64,000 bases of DNA, taken from assembly GCA_028551475.1 (NCBI GenBank), contig CM052356.1:15527884-15591883 (forward strand), given 5' to 3'. The DNA comes from Casuarina equisetifolia (taxonomy: Eukaryota > Streptophyta > Magnoliopsida > Fagales > Casuarinaceae). The notes beneath the pieces are model-generated. The model saw only the letters and a program-made list of their open reading frames with translations, searched no databases and had not been told where the DNA came from. How positions within the stretch are numbered: the stretch's first letter is position 1; each line of letters begins with the position of its first letter. Position numbers and translations under genes: made by a program. Shown piece by piece: positions 62,701 to 64,000 of this stretch.

Positions 62701-64000
62701 GAAATGGACTTTTTAAGTTATGCATGACTCATGCATTAGAATCCAGATCTTAATGGCATTATCTGTGTAACTTTTAGTAACTTAAGCATCTGGTCCATCC
62801 CTCAGAGTTTCCCTATTTTCTGATATAAACATGTCACTTCTCAATAGACAAAAAAGTGGAAGAGAAGAGAGTGGGACTGGGAATTAGAAAGCAAAGAGAT
62901 GTATTTGCACAGACGAAGGGTCAGGCGTGGTCCCTAAGCTTGTAAATTTTTCAAAACAAAATCAGTAATCATTAATCTTGATACTTATAATAGCTAATCA
63001 AATTTAAGGCAAAACCAAGTAAGCAGTTGAGATCAAGGGAAATGCAAGCAAGAGACCACTTTCACTGGTCTAATCTTTGTTTTCGTGTATATCAGAAAAC
63101 AACATACTGAGGAATCTTCAGTCAGTTTCTTACCAATACTTGGGTCAAATCTTCATTTTCACGACCATAAATGGCACATATATCTAACAACTTAGGCAAG
63201 TCCAGTAACTTCTTTTCCTGCAAAATAACTACATGCGGAATTAGTGAACAACGGTGTATCAGAATACAACAATGAAAAGAAAAAAATAACAAACAAGAGA
63301 TTACTCCATAGAGACAATTTTTCCAATATAAATTTGTTAGCATTTGCATTACATAAACCAAATACTTGTAAATGTAATTGAGCTTTGGAATTATTAGCTC
63401 TTTGAAGAATAATACTTTGGGGTTATTTTGGAGTGGTACACGGAGTTAAAATGATTTTTTGACATCAAAATACTCAAAAAACCATAACTGATTCACAGAA
63501 GTTATGTGCAAATCGATTTATATATGGGCCTTGAAGTATTGTGTTTTCATTTGCATCAGGGGGCAGCTTGTTATGAGTTGGCAACCAGGCGTATGTCTCC
63601 ACTGGACTCCTAGGCAGCACAACAATAAACAGGCCAAGTCACATCATTTTAAGAAACTACTAAAATTGCCACAAAGATGCCACTAGGAATCACCAAACAA
63701 GGTCTCATTCAACTAATTAAAAGCTATGCTAAATCCACCTTCTCTTACCCATCTTTTCAGTACCTCTGTCAACTAGAAAATAGTACATACACAAATTTCA
63801 TATTATAAGAGAGAGAACCACCACCTCCGTGGTCTTTCAGACTAAGACTATCAGCAGGCCGAGCACCAGGATCCCTGTTGGAAGACCTGCCATAGTTGAT
63901 GATAAGAACAGAGTCGGAAGAAAACATAATGAACCACTAGAGACCAATTAGAACTGAAACTTACATTCGGAACAATAGCATAAAGACACGGCGGCTTAAC
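56747..64000 (-). CDS. CUE-domain protein, ASCC2-like (5' end outside the window)
   Basis: Eight exons are visible, read right to left: 63965-64000 (cut by the window edge), 63825-63886, 63134-63228, 62153-62266, 61066-61131, 60592-60689, 59692-60110 and 56747-57966. They encode about 700 C-terminal residues. The early part (SSNRDPGAR, ADSLSLKDHG, LQEKKLLDLPKLLDICAIYG) resembles the ASCC2 helical region. A CUE domain lies in the last exon (ESKISQIKDLFPDYGKGFLA, then CLEAYNQNPEEVIQRIL); CUE domains bind ubiquitin. In animals ASCC2 works in alkylation-damage repair and ribosome rescue. The acidic YEYDDEYDDSFDD segment and two C-terminal RGRRGGGR motifs may bind protein or RNA. At1g27752 is the likely Arabidopsis homologue, from memory. 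The exon starting at 63228 was preferred over a GAAAAG start because it keeps the frame. The N-terminus is missing only because the window ends. Confidence 0.9.

Noticed and set aside
1-64000. CRISPR arrays, operons, prokaryotic mobile systems or viral insertions
   Set aside because: The sequence is plainly plant nuclear DNA; no regularly spaced repeats, polycistronic clusters or viral protein frames were seen.

Overview
The window looks like nuclear DNA of a flowering plant, almost certainly a eudicot. The intergenic DNA is AT-rich, genes are split by GT..AG introns, promoters carry TATA boxes and CT/GA tracts, and every recognisable protein is most like a plant family member. I could not identify the species from the sequence alone. 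There are eight protein-coding genes (seven complete, one running off the right edge), one tRNA gene and one decayed LTR retroelement. Everything else is repeat-rich intergenic DNA.

Layout, left to right: 2477-3622 (+) is an intronless F-box/kelch protein. 4962-7728 (-) is a six-exon mitochondrial porin (VDAC). 7944-8017 (-) is a tRNA-Thr(AGU). 10735-12129 (+) is a two-exon armadillo-repeat protein with G-boxes and a pyrimidine tract upstream. 18032-18958 (-) is a two-exon strigolactone receptor, D14, with all catalytic residues intact. 19-31 kb is gene-poor and holds a 144-bp tandem duplication and several decayed repeats. 31346-37200 (+) is a seven-exon autoinhibited P-type Ca2+-ATPase of the ACA1/ACA2 type, with an intron-containing 5' leader. 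39720-40900 (-) is a D-type cyclin most like CYCD5. 42.8-45.4 kb is a degenerate LTR element on the minus strand. 51092-55154 (-) is a 13-exon IFRD-family gene (SAT32-like). 56747-64000 (-) is the 3' part of a CUE-domain gene (ASCC2-like) that continues beyond the window.

These genes are ordinary housekeeping and signalling genes and do not form an operon-like unit: calcium efflux, mitochondrial outer-membrane permeability, strigolactone perception, cell-cycle entry, ubiquitin-linked functions. The one positional signal is that the Ca2+-ATPase, IFRD and CUE genes appear to be neighbours in Arabidopsis chromosome 1 as well (from memory, At1g27770, At1g27760, At1g27752), so the right half probably preserves an old gene order with a cyclin gene and a retroelement between.

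I found no clearly new biological system. The items most worth a second look are small: an in-frame 75-nt exitron-like intron in the cyclin, a duplicated splice donor in the IFRD gene, a short upstream ORF in the Ca2+-ATPase leader that is whole only after splicing, an orphan promoter-like block near 12.8 kb, and the non-autonomous LTR element with its internal duplication.
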